NCBI GenBank assembly: GCA_031763025.1
Contig: JASSKH010000014.1
Span: 10,034,563 to 10,098,562, forward strand
Reading direction: 5' to 3'
DNA length: 64,000 nt
DNA from: Macrocystis pyrifera
Taxonomy: Eukaryota; Sar; Phaeophyceae; Laminariales; Laminariaceae
In this document: positions 19,419-25,476 of the stretch, piece by piece
How the letters are laid out: every line of letters begins with the position of its first letter
Position numbering within the stretch: position 1 is the first letter of the stretch
Position numbers and translations under genes: made by a program
The notes under the pieces: generated by a model
What the model saw: the letters and a program-made list of their open reading frames with translations, nothing else
Told to the model about the DNA's origin: nothing
Databases searched by the model: none

Positions 19419-20904
19419 GGGGGGGAGGGCAGGGATTATTTTGGTTGTTGCTGGTTGTTTAGACTGGTTGTGTAGTTTTTGGTTTTAATACGTGCGTAAA
19501 AAAATATTCCACGCTTTTTCCAAGCAGTTTATCCCAAACAATGGGGGCGCGGTTGAACGTGAAAGGGTTGCTTTGTGCGATGGTTGACTGGACATACGTG
19601 GGCGGTTGATGTTTTCTTCTTTCATGAATACCTGGCATACTGTTTCTGCTATTACGGGGGTCCATATAAATAGGACTAAATTTTGTTAGTAAAAATAGGT
19701 AAATATATAGGTTTTATGTATACCATAGGTCCTGTTAACTACGGACCCCCGTAATAGAAGACAAGCAACCAGACGCGCGCGGCTGCTCACACTAGATATA
19801 GTATTTGATGCTTTTGTCGGTCGGTCGGTCGGTCGTTTGGTTGTTCGTCGGTCTGTTCGGCGTCGACGCGGGCTAGATTTTGGCGGTGAGTTAATGTGAG
19901 AACAAATACGACAACAATAACAGTATTTTTTTGTTAGCACATCCTGGTTTTCATGCGTCTACCTCTCCCCCCCCTCTCGTGCGTGAACTATCTACGACAG
20001 GCTTACTACACGCTGTTCGACGTGGACAACCTTAGGGTGGGGTTCGCGTGCACAGGGAGCGGGTGCTCGGGGGGGACGTGGCACGGGCAAGGCGGCTTCA
20101 TGGAGATTGAAGACAGATCTTCTTGGCGAAGGTATGCTTGTTTTCAATTTCAAGTACGAAGATTAGAGTTGTCGCTGTTTGTGATGGAAGACAGAATGTC
20201 ACCCCACGACGAAAAATCAACTCTCACCTTATGGCCGATTCTTACACCGACGTTATTGAAAAAAAAATTGGAACGAATGTCGATTGCCGCGTGGAAACCC
20301 TCAGCTGCGTCTCGACGACATTGTCGGTGATGGCGTACTGTCTCTTGTCGACGGGCTATCTCCTTTTCCTCGTCCCCCCACCCCTGGGTGTCTCTTGCCA
20401 TGTGGAAACCCCCAGCCAAGTCTCCACGATGTGCTTGGTGGTGTGCATCGTGTCTCTGGTCGGGTTTCTACCTTCTCATCCTCACCCCCCCTCCTCCCGA
20501 CTGTCGCCTGCCGTGTGGAAACCCTCAGCTACGTCTCCACGATATCGTTTCTTGTGTGCATCGTATCGGCGGGCTATCTTCTCTTGACCTACGCGGGACC
20601 CGTCTATCACCGTGTCGTGTCTCGGCGAGGCTACTCCACCATCACCGGAACAGCAACAGCAACAGCAACAGCAACCACGCAGGAAACCCGGGTTGGGGGG
20701 GATGGGGGCAGCAGCGCTTCCGTGCAGTCGGACGGAGCTACTACTTCTGTTGCCGGGGGCTCTTTTGGTCGTTCTGGCCAGGAGCAGGAGGTGGCGGGGG
20801 GTAGCAGGGGTGGGGGTCCTTTACCAGGGGGTGGCTGGAGAGCGTATGGGTCGACGGACGAGGCTCCCGCCGGCGCGGGTTGTTTACCTCCTGCGGCTAG
20901 ATGA
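6335..20904 (+). CDS. membrane-anchored pepsin-family aspartic protease (gene span, nine exons)
   Basis: An A1-family aspartyl endopeptidase, which cleaves peptide bonds with two catalytic Asp residues. Exons at 6335-6597, 8667-8844, 9869-10020, 10940-11047, 11941-12191, 12585-12703, 18866-19007, 20001-20131 and 20529-20904 join in phase with GT-AG borders to give about 573 residues. Visible landmarks are the first active site DTGSSDLW, flap tyrosine DYGSGSV, DGIAGLAF, second active site IVDTGTSG, FWILGDVF and the end strand LFDVDNLRVGFA. A hydrophobic segment and a Gly/Ser/Thr-rich tail follow, so the enzyme is probably anchored with its catalytic part in the secretory lumen or outside; that placement is inferred. 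An acidic insert (EEEVELREDGEVGGEG) lies before the second Asp. The signal peptide is not found; an exon upstream of 6.3 kb is presumably unrecognised. One base too many in the seventh exon disrupts the frame. Confidence 0.85.
6964..7069. mobile_element. family A MITE
   Basis: Arms TTACGGGGGACCATAG and CTATGCTCCCCCGTAA, inside protease intron 1. Left flank TA. Confidence 0.8.
7291..7388. mobile_element. family B MITE
   Basis: Inverted arms AGTACCGCAGTCCCG and CGGGACTGCGGTAC are perfect over about 14 bp, inside outer ends GTTAACTC and GGGGTCAA. The core is GGAATTAGAATGG. About 98 bp, non-coding. Confidence 0.8.
7459..7563. mobile_element. family A MITE with unlike arms
   Basis: The left arm is the GGGGGTCCATAGTTAA form and the right arm the TTTACTATGGTCCCCC form, bounded by TA. 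Inside protease intron 1. Confidence 0.8.
8667..8844 (+). CDS. protease exon with the flap tyrosine
   Basis: Reads SSSFSLSTEGSG, then MFEVDYGSGSV, and VTLAGLGLSQVLFGLVIYE. The pepsin flap Tyr codon is at 8737-8739. The first base completes the Ile codon split by intron 1. The exon ends in phase 0 at CAG|GTGACG. Confidence 0.85.
8845..9868 (+). other. protease intron 2
   Basis: GT-AG intron of about 1.0 kb. It holds a half-size, degenerate family A relative at 9,665-9,724 and otherwise nothing I recognise. Confidence 0.6.
9665..9724. mobile_element. degenerate family A element
   Basis: Only the AT-rich core (TTTTTGTGTGTATGATGGG) and the right tip ATGGTCCCCCGTA are readable; the left arm is too diverged to place. 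Confidence 0.4.
9869..10020 (+). CDS. protease exon DGIAGLAF
   Basis: Encodes IRSFMMDGIAGLAFSGLSMV and EVPNIFSVYLSCDPSD. The DGIxGL block is a pepsin-family signature behind the active site. Acceptor CCCCAG, phase 0; donor GACAC|GTGAGT, phase 2. Confidence 0.88.
10021..10939 (+). other. protease intron 3
   Basis: GT-AG intron of 919 bp, about two thirds of it a minisatellite with units of 70-80 bp. The remainder (10,690-10,939) is T-rich and repeats GGAAACCCCGTT-GGCGTCG twice. Confidence 0.7.
10060..10665 (+). repeat. tandem repeat, unit about 75-80 bp
   Basis: GAGACCGCGGTTTGACCCC and close variants recur about every 70-80 bp (near 10,153, 10,219, 10,291, 10,371, 10,452, 10,530 and 10,601). 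Between them stand GACCGCCCCCTACACT and TAAGCTAGCTAATATG words. Confidence 0.85.
10940..11047 (+). CDS. protease exon MLFGSYD
   Basis: Encodes ENPSHMLFGSYDLDIVAKN and WHYTPVIRHSHGQLR. It matches the pepsin strand 'xLxFGxxD' followed by a W-x-x-x-PV segment. It starts by completing the Thr codon left by the previous exon and ends in phase 2 at CTTCG|GTACGC. Confidence 0.85.
11048..11940 (+). other. protease intron 4
   Basis: GT-AG intron of 893 bp. A weak family G-like stretch (CAATCAGAACC to TATAATGGGTCC) lies near 11,526-11,600. No gene is seen. Confidence 0.6.
11941..12191 (+). CDS. protease exon with second catalytic Asp
   Basis: Encodes YWTVKMTGMNVVTSTPLPVM, an acidic Gly-rich insert, and SSGCYAIVDTGTSG. 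The second catalytic Asp codon is at 12176-12178. The insert of about 40 residues between the 'VxMxGM' strand and the active site is longer than in secreted pepsins and is probably a surface loop. Donor TCAG|GTGAGC, phase 1. Confidence 0.88.
12313..12358 (-). repeat. inverted copy of the catalytic exon segment
   Basis: Reverse-complement match to 12140-12185, the exon stretch coding DNLC-SGCYAIVDTG. I count 42 of 46 matching bases; all four differences are transitions, three of them silent in the protein frame. The two arms are separated by about 127 bases that include the exon's own splice donor at 12,192. Confidence 0.85.
12421..12448 (+). repeat. C homopolymer, about 28 bases
   Basis: Nearly pure C run, followed after one G by seven more C, in protease intron 5 upstream of the acceptor. 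Confidence 0.9.
12585..12703 (+). CDS. protease exon after the second Asp
   Basis: Encodes IAVPEEYFYVLTAQIAEASG and CKSTTCYGTKASDFPDL. The two Cys in CKSTTC fit the conserved disulphide of this region. Starts by completing the Gly codon of DTGTSG; ends in phase 0 at CTC|GTGAGC. Confidence 0.85.
12805..12912. repeat. family F repeat
   Basis: TTGCTGTTATCAACCATCTA, an AATGTTGCGCCCGTACCG block and GCATTCAAACC correspond to the block at 30,385-30,510. No inverted ends seen; nature unknown. Confidence 0.5.
13297..13395. repeat. AATCGAAA-rich array, left arm
   Basis: Tandem AATCGAAA/AATCGAAATG units. A shorter cluster follows at 13,498-13,522, and the reverse complement appears at 14,040-14,090. 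Confidence 0.75.
14040..14090. repeat. TTTCGATT-rich array, right arm
   Basis: Reverse complement of the 13.3-kb array, about 650 bp to its right. The pair could fold back or be the ends of a foldback-type element; no insertion-site duplication could be shown. Confidence 0.6.
14145..14315 (+). repeat. two-copy tandem duplication
   Basis: GGCGGACACCAT-ACTGTAGGAAAGTGT is repeated about 115 bp later as GGCGGGCACCATGTACCAACTGTAGG. Both are followed by CGTTGTGAAAA or CGTTCTGCGAAAA and TAACACC. Confidence 0.7.
14630..14765. repeat. family F repeat, divergent
   Basis: Shares TGGGACCCCC-AGA and an ACGGTTGGT-TCG-GGT block with the region near 30,360-30,420. Borders are uncertain. Confidence 0.4.
15003..15108. 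mobile_element. family A MITE
   Basis: Arms TTAGGGGGACCATGG and CTATGGTCTTCCGTGA; both tips have drifted from the usual TTACGGGGG. Confidence 0.7.
15148..15249. mobile_element. family B MITE
   Basis: Arms AACCGCAGTCCCGTTT and AGACTGCAGTCCTACGTA around TTAGAATTAGAGTGGTTTG. More diverged than the 7.3-kb copy. Confidence 0.65.
15300..15583. mobile_element. family E inverted-repeat element, about 280 bp
   Basis: Ends CCGTAAATAGCGTTGAGTTCGC and GCGAATTCAACGCTATTTACGG-type are inverted repeats of about 20 bp. The core has GGCGCTCGATTTTTTCC, a CCCGGAACGGGAAGGTTTC block and AGAGAGAGAGC. Related copies lie near 29.1 and 31.3 kb. Confidence 0.75.
15595..15720. mobile_element. family A MITE with duplicated right tip
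   Basis: The right arm TTTACTATGGTCCCCCGT occurs twice in tandem, making this copy about 20 bp longer than its relatives. The left arm is ACGGAGGTCTGTCTATAG. Confidence 0.75.
15733..15839. mobile_element. family A MITE
   Basis: Arms TCACGGGGAACCATAG and CTATGGCCCGCCGTAA. It follows the preceding copy after only 12 bp. Confidence 0.75.
16076..16104 (+). repeat. GTT/GGT microsatellite
   Basis: Four to five GTT units run straight into about six GGT units. Confidence 0.8.
16336..16363 (+). repeat. C homopolymer, about 28 bases
   Basis: Pure C run ending 15 bases before the acceptor of the decoy exon, where a polypyrimidine tract would lie. Confidence 0.9.
16379..16432 (+). pseudogene. decoy copy of the seventh protease exon
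   Basis: CCTTCCAG is followed by codons for VLELDPSK, nearly the same as MLELYPSN at the start of the true exon (18,866). After about eight codons the match ends and the frame reaches a stop at 16,430. Like the true exon it is phase 0 and sits behind a long C run. If spliced in, it would cut the protease off before WILGD and the membrane anchor. It could be a dead fragment or a regulated poison exon; only transcripts would tell. Confidence 0.7.
16593..16690. mobile_element. family B MITE
   Basis: Arms TACTGCAGTCCCGATTTGG and CCAAATCGGGACTGCGGTA are nearly perfect inverted repeats. The core TCACTTGGAATTAGA is identical to the 7.3-kb copy. Confidence 0.8.
16691..18070 (+). other. no gene recognised inside protease intron 6
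   Basis: A 71-codon frame starts at 16,819 (MAADISSQLQRRVSP) and a GC-rich Arg-rich minus-strand frame covers 17,351-17,824. Neither shows a family motif, splice partner or repeat identity, so both stay unassigned. Confidence 0.4.
18078..18182. mobile_element. family A MITE with matching arms
   Basis: Both arms are the GGGGGTCCATAGTTAAC form, giving an almost perfect inverted repeat of about 28 bp. Flanked by TA. Confidence 0.85.
18271..18400 (+). repeat. short direct and inverted repeats around CACCCGGGTGATA
   Basis: The palindrome CACCCGGGTG appears at about 18,281 and 18,345, with related ATCCGGGTGATAG between. TACCAATCTGGACC is repeated nearby. Confidence 0.6.
18421..18532. mobile_element. 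family A MITE
   Basis: Left arm TTACAGGGGTCCATCG and right arm ACTATGGTCCCCCCGTAA around ACCTATGGTATACATAAA. Confidence 0.75.
18798..18855 (+). repeat. C homopolymer, 47 bases plus 10
   Basis: Forty-seven C, one A, then ten more C, ending ten bases before the acceptor AG of the seventh protease exon. It is the longest homopolymer in the window and occupies the polypyrimidine-tract position. Confidence 0.9.
18866..19007 (+). CDS. protease exon with WILGDVF, one-base frame break
   Basis: Begins MLELYPSNKFLLRGEDYT in phase with the previous exon and ends KLQPSFGGEFWILGDVFIE in phase with the next, but the two halves lie in different frames. The exon is 142 nt, one more than a multiple of three. 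The switch must fall in TCGCTGGGGTGTCTGCGTG, most simply as one surplus base in the GGGG run. Either this copy is inactivated or the base is a sequencing error. WILGD is the conserved pepsin motif before the last lobe strands. Confidence 0.8.
19096..19366 (+). repeat. family D repeat with G run
   Basis: A G run (19,096-19,118) is followed by TGTACTCGATCTCATGCATG, ACCATAGACCCTCGCATCCC, AAGCGCGAAGCGCCGTGAG and GGATGACAGCTTCAATGAG. Read on the other strand it is a unit of about 245 bp ending in a C tail. Best-preserved copy, together with that at 54.0 kb. Confidence 0.75.
19384..19417 (+). repeat. G homopolymer, about 34 bases
   Basis: Follows the family D copy by about 17 bp, inside protease intron 7. 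Confidence 0.9.
19652..19754. mobile_element. family A MITE
   Basis: Arms TTACGGGGGTCCATA and ACTACGGACCCCCGTAA, TA-flanked. A few bases of the left arm are missing. Confidence 0.8.
19821..19845 (+). repeat. GTCG tetranucleotide microsatellite
   Basis: About five GTCG units in protease intron 7. Confidence 0.75.
20001..20131 (+). CDS. protease exon LFDVDNLRVGFA
   Basis: Encodes AYYTLFDVDNLRVGFACTGS, then a Gly/Ser-rich stretch and GGFMEIEDRSSWRR. The YTLFDxDxxRVGFA strand is the typical end of the pepsin fold. Acceptor TACGACAG, phase 0; donor CGAAG|GTATGC, phase 2. Confidence 0.88.
20305..20376 (+). repeat. transmembrane-exon copy 1
   Basis: AACCCTCAG is followed in the right phase by codons for CVSTTLSVMAYCLLSTGYLL, a membrane-length hydrophobic run. 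The frame stays open through copy 2 and stops at about 20,587. Confidence 0.7.
20416..20487 (+). repeat. transmembrane-exon copy 2
   Basis: AACCCCCAG is followed in phase by QVSTMCLVVCIVSLVGFLPS, again hydrophobic. It lies 111 bp after copy 1 and in the same frame. Its downstream frame gives a short, different tail ending at about 20,587. Confidence 0.7.
20529..20904 (+). CDS. protease last exon: membrane anchor and tail
   Basis: AACCCTCAG leads into YVSTISFLVCIVSAGYLLLT, a 20-residue membrane segment, then VYHRVVSRRGYST, an Ala-Thr run, a Gly/Ser-rich stretch and the stop TGA at 20902-20904. The basic residues after the hydrophobic run suggest a type I protein with a cytosolic tail of about 100 residues. 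The phase fits the previous exon (AG plus C gives Ser). Confidence 0.75.
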
Positions 20905-21164
20905 TAGCGTAGCTTTATCGTGAGGGCGGTAGATTCGATGGTGTGCTTGATTGTCGATTTGCTTTGGGGCAGGGGTTGTGCGTGGTTCTCTTCCCTTTTG
21001 GTGCCTGGTTGCTGTAATATATTTTCGATTTAGGTGAAGCAGGTTTTGTTTTCGTTATATATTTTTTTTTCAGTAACGGGTCGTTTAACAGAGATTAATG
21101 GAAAGGTGCGCATGCGTAGCTGGTTGTTTTACGGTAGATTAGTGAAAGGTGCTGAGGCGTGGTG
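20905..21164 (+). other. 3' flank of the protease gene
   Basis: Presumed 3' untranslated and intergenic sequence. T-rich stretches (TATATTTTCGATTTAGG, ATATATTTTTTTTTC) are present, but I cannot point to a poly(A) site. Confidence 0.4.
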
Positions 21165-21425
21165 GGGTGTACCCATTGCCATGCGTGGCCGAAGTCGTAT
21201 GGCCATAGATCCTCGCATCCCTACAATGCCGGGACGGAGCACGTCGGGATTTCACCGACCAGACACACATTGCTTGAACCAAAACGCAAAGCGCCGTGAG
21301 GTGTTCGGCGAGTCGCACGAAGGGTGCGCTGCATTTTCTAAGAGCCGCTTGTCGGGCGAACTTCGACATCTTGTGCGTGCTTTCTTGCATATGGGTGACA
21401 GCGTTGAGCGAGTCGACGGGGCTCG
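21165..21425 (+). repeat. family D repeat
   Basis: GGTGTACCCATTGCCATGCG, CATAGATCCTCGCATCCC, ATGCCGGGACGGAGCACGTC and AACGCAAAGCGCCGTGAGGT follow the order of the 19.1-kb copy. No long G run here. Confidence 0.7.
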
Positions 21426-21799
21426 CATGAATTGACCACGCGGTCTCCTTGTGTGTGCGTCCAGGGACGAGGACATCTTTGTTGTCCCGGTCGCTGGCTG
21501 TTGTGATCGGTTGGGTGAGCGGTTCACCAGCCTAACGAGGGAAAAACCGCGTTGACTTTTTGATAATAACGCCACAAGCGCTAGATGCGTTGCTTTTTCT
21601 GACAGTGACGTATGTTCTGCGTTGATGCGTTTCTTGTCGGTGACGGTATATGTATGTAGTCTGCGCAAAATTCGCTGCCCTCGGTAGCAATAATGTCGTG
21701 TGATCTGCGCATGTGTGTTGTCTATAGCGACAATGCAGGAGGGTGAGCGCGAATTTTCTTGCCTTCAGAGACAAGTTGACGGGTGGTCTGCGCAAAAAA

Positions 21800-22015
21800 T
21801 GGACGCATTGGACAGATCACGATCTAGATCATCCAGGTCCCGAGCTGCCGTCATCAGATGCTGTGCAGAACCTCGAAACGTGCGCCACATACAGCAGATC
21901 ATGCAGATTATACGGCTTCCACCCGACATCGTGAGCTAGATCGTATAGATCAGGCACATGGTAAACGCCCTGAAAAATCTAGCTCATGTACTGTAGTGAG
22001 GACCGGTGACCTGTC
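21800..22015. repeat. family C inverted-repeat element
   Basis: Contains GATCATCCAGG, ATGCTGTGCAGAACCTC, CATGCAGATTATACGG, CCCGACATCGTGAGCTAGAT and CGCCCTGAAAAATCTA in the family order. Confidence 0.5.
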
Positions 22016-22260
22016 CGCCGACGTGCGGAGTGCGTTTGCCGTTACGTCGTGACAGAGACGTGTAAGTCGCACGTAGTTACCGTAACATAATGCCGTTCCA
22101 GAGAGCTACAAGTATAGATACGCGTTTGGTGCCAAGTAACGACGTACGTGGGGATAAGTATATAGGCGAGAACGGTTGTAGAGGTGGGTGCCTGGTAGGC
22201 ATTAGAGCGATTTTTTTTTTTTTTTCCTCGCTCAATCCCCGTTCACACTTTGCCACCTAC
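22016..22260. other. no gene recognised
   Basis: A short spacer with a T run at 22,211-22,226. Nothing is recognised here. Confidence 0.4.
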
Positions 22261-22269
22261 AACAGCTAG

Positions 22270-22780
22270 TATCTTGACTGCGACGGCTCCAGTCTGGTCC
22301 TCGGACACTACTGGAGTACGAGGTTCTCGTTCGGTACGGCCCAGTGTGGTGTACGTATGTATGGCTGCTGGAGTGCTTATTAGGTACCGGCATGTCCCAG
22401 TGGTTCACCGTACACTGCTGAAGCACCTGTTGAGTAAGGTCTAGCATGGCCTACGTGTACTGCTAGAGTACGTGTTAGGTACTGCCCTTATGGTCTACGT
22501 ATGCTGCCGGATTGCTTGGTAGGTGTATATGTCCCAGTATGCTCTGCGTACACTGCTGGCATACATGTTATTAATAGGAATCGCCTAGTATCGTGTACGT
22601 GCACTGATTGATGGGGAGTACTTGTTAGGTACTGGTATGGCCTAGTTTGATCTACGTAGACTGATGGGGGTGTTGGTTAGGTACCAGGTATGGCGCAGTA
22701 TGGTCTAGGTGTGCTGCTGGAGTGCTTGTTTTTTACTGCCCAATATGGTATAGGTTCGCTGCTGGTAATGCTGAGGTACG
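22270..22780 (+). repeat. degenerate tandem repeat, unit about 55-60 bp
   Basis: GGTCTACGTATGCTGC, ACTGCTGGAGTGCTTGTT and GTTAGGTACTGGTATGGCC variants recur eight or nine times. Copies differ much in length and sequence. Confidence 0.7.
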
Positions 22781-22989
22781 GGTTGCTGGCGGCCTTCTGT
22801 AAGCTGTAAGTACTGTTTTTTCAGTCGCGGGCCTTGCATCGGTCCCCTCTTCCTGTTTTTGTTGTTCGTTGTCCACACTGCTGTAATATATCGTTTCAAG
22901 CATCCAGCGGCCGACTGGTGGCTCGCGCTTCCTCGACGATCTTGTGGATATGTCGCACGCCTTATATGCGTTTTGCACTTATCTTGCAC

Positions 22990-23335
22990 GTGTCGGACAG
23001 ATAGAGTATTTCACGATCGAGTTGTAGATCATCTAAATCGCGAGTTTGCGTCTTTGCCGTTCCGATGAACTTTCGATCGTGTATTTGCCGTGCTGCTTTG
23101 CTCATCGTGTCGATCGGATATTTGCCGTTGTGGGATCTCGTGCTGGCGCGGCATCATGCAGATCCCAGCTGGCGAGCACGTGCGCAAGAGCCGTGTCGTA
23201 CAGACCCCTCCCGTCATAAACATGATCTACCTCAGGCAGATAATAGTATTGATCCGGGATATATCTGCCCCGAGAGACCTAGATATTGAAATGGGGATCT
23301 GATCTATCTGATCTATCTGATCTGTCCGGTGTGTG
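22990..23335. repeat. family C inverted-repeat element
   Basis: Shares GCGGCATCATGCAGATCC, GAGCACGTGCGCAAGAGCC and CTGCCCCGAGAGACCTAGAT with the 5.4-kb copy. Closes with ATCTGTCCGGTGTGTGATG. Confidence 0.5.
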
Positions 23336-23411
23336 ATGCGCGGGGCGGCGAGAAGCAAGCACACTCCGGGCAGAAAGGCGGCTCTTTGCTAGTGCAGCCG
23401 CGAAACTGTGC

Positions 23412-23722
23412 CGAACTGTGCCCCTCGGACAGATCCTGATATTCTATATTAATGTCTACAGATAGATCATCTAGATCATCATCTGCCGTAGTGAGAGGTT
23501 TTGCAGGGTCTCCGCAGCACATATGCAACCCAGGAAACAAACATGTGCCACTACAGTACATCGTGCAGATTATACGGCGCCAGCGTGAAAAAAATAGCTA
23601 CATACCGGTATAGCAGTAGATCATGTACCTTGTATACAATATCGGGAATAGATCTGCCCTGAACGATCTACAGTAAATCATGAAGTGGGAATGATCGGTT
23701 TATCTGTCCAGGGTGTGATATA
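23412..23722. repeat. family C inverted-repeat element
   Basis: Opens CTCGGACAGATCCTGAT and closes TTTATCTGTCCAGGGTGTG. Inside are TACAGATAGATCATCTAG, GCAGGGTCTCCGCAGCAC and TAGATCTGCCCTGAACGATC. One of the clearest copies for defining both ends. Confidence 0.6.
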
Positions 23723-23943
23723 ATAATGTTACTATCGTACCTGGTACGACAAGATGTGATGCGGCCTGCGATACCGCCTGCGATACGTACACGTACCGCC
23801 TGAATATTTGAAGTTGCGCGGGTGATGGACGATGTTGCCACCCCCTATCCACGAACGTGTTGGAACTCTTCCACCTGCTAGACCATACCCTACCCTACTG
23901 CATTTCGGAACGAAAAAAAAAAATGTTTTTTTCTTTATCTCTA

Positions 23944-24057
23944 TTACGGGGGACCGTAGTAAATGGGACCAAATTTTAATTTAGTTAGTAAAAATAGGGA
24001 AATATGTGGTAGGTTTTTGTGTGTACCGTAGGTGCTATTTACTACGGTCCTCCGTAA
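23944..24057. mobile_element. family A MITE with short core insertion
   Basis: Arms TTACGGGGGACCGTAG and CTACGGTCCTCCGTAA, TA-flanked. An extra AATTTAG-like stretch lengthens the core by about 9 bp. Confidence 0.8.
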
Positions 24058-24104
24058 TAGCGGTTATTGTCATGGTGACGCAACAACTTACCAGGCACCA
24101 TTTA

Positions 24105-24520
24105 CGCATATATACCTTCAGAACAGGACGCCAATTAAGAAAATGAGCATTCAGAAAGGCCGGCTGAGATTCGCGGGAAAACTACGAGCTCCGGGAGGCG
24201 TTACGTTGTACACTGGACGTCTTCAGCCGTGCCGGAAAAAAAAACGCCTTTTAAAATCTCTACCGACTATTGCCGTGGAGCGAAAAACGTACCAGGCGTA
24301 CATAAAGTACGAGACGCCTACTATGAAAACGAAGATTCAGATAGTCAGGCTGAGCTTCACGGGGAAATAAATGCGGACTTCGGGAGGCGTTACGTTGTAC
24401 ACTGGATGTCTTCGACCCTACCCGAGTCTGCATCGGCACAGAAAAAAAAAAAAAAACTCATTTCCAGCGCTTGTAGCCACTACTGTCGTGGAGAAGCGAA
24501 AAACGTGCTCCCCAGGGTAC
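24105..24520 (+). repeat. two-copy tandem repeat, unit about 190 bp
   Basis: CGGGAGGCGTTACGTTGTAC occurs near 24,192 and 24,380. Both copies are followed by ACTGGA-GTCTTC, an A run, then TGCCGTGGAGCGAAAAACGT or TGTCGTGGAGAAGCGAAAAA. Confidence 0.75.
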
Positions 24521-25436
24521 GGGGGTCTAGAAAAACAAGCAGACCCCCCTCAGTCAGAGCGGAGGATTTCCTAGCCAACTATTAACTAGCTGGTGACTAA
24601 TAGTCGGCCGACTATTAATAGCAGCCGCCCTAATTGTGACCCTACGGCGATGTCAAGGTCGGTGCCCGCTGCTGGCCTGCGCCGTTGCCTGAGCCAGCTC
24701 TCGGCTTCTCCAAGTACAGGCTTATAGTGGTCAGTTATCAAAGTCAGTGGCTTTGACCCAAAAGCGATTCCGGAAATGATGTCGAACAGTCCGGGATGGG
24801 GGGAGGGAATGCCCGTTCGCCCACGAGGCCAGCGCCCGCTGTCTTTTCGCCGCAATCTCCCCGACCTCAACTGCATCGGTCCGCGCGCGGTGCTTCTCTT
24901 TGCTTTTTGTCCACCTGAAGGAGGGGTGGGGGCAGCACAACGATCAATCAGCACGCCGCCGAGCAAATCTGGTATTCACAGGAGACCCAGGGAGGCCGGT
25001 CATTTTGGGCGCGTCAAGCCCTCTTTCGTCTTACTCCTACTGCATAAAGCATTACATACTGTTTTCAAGTAGTTTTTACCGCAAAAGCGTGGGTGCAGTT
25101 CCCAAAGACCTCTCTCTCACTGGCTTGACCCCTTCGGGTAGAGCTGTGACTCGGCACGACTTAAGTCACCGACTGATACTACTAGTTATTAGTCGGACTT
25201 ATATTTAGTCGTTTCCCGGAGGTGCCGACTAACCAACTTTCTGGGCTTCCATACTTGTAGGAAGGATTGAAGGCGGGATACATTTTTTAATTTTCTGGGC
25301 GGAGCCCGCTCGGACGAGGGGGTTCTACTTAGACTCGCTTCGTTCGGTAAGTCGGCTGGCCACTAGCTGGTTTCGCCAGTCAACTTGCCGACGAAAGTCG
25401 ATTATTAATAGTCGTCTAACGGCACCTACCGACTAG
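24521..25436. other. intergenic stretch downstream of gene B
   Basis: Edges carry CTAGCTGGTGACTAA-type words related to the 52.1-kb tandem repeat (24,570-24,620 and 25,150-25,436). The middle has overlapping GC-rich frames on both strands and no motif. Confidence 0.4.
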
Positions 25437-25476
25437 TTACAAGTCGTGAAGCCATGCCGATTCACAGCTGTACCTT
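25437..25476 (-). CDS. gene B possible terminal exon
   Basis: A strong pyrimidine tract ending TCTCAAGCCCAG precedes codons for RYSCESAWLHDL and a stop. The phase matches the preceding exon. With only about 12 codons this rests on splice context and phase alone. Confidence 0.35.

Larger units (their letters stand above)
20132..20528 (+). other. protease intron 8, holding two alternative acceptor copies
   Basis: If the last acceptor is used, this 397-bp intron contains two earlier look-alike copies of the next exon's start, at 20,305 and 20,416. Confidence 0.7.
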
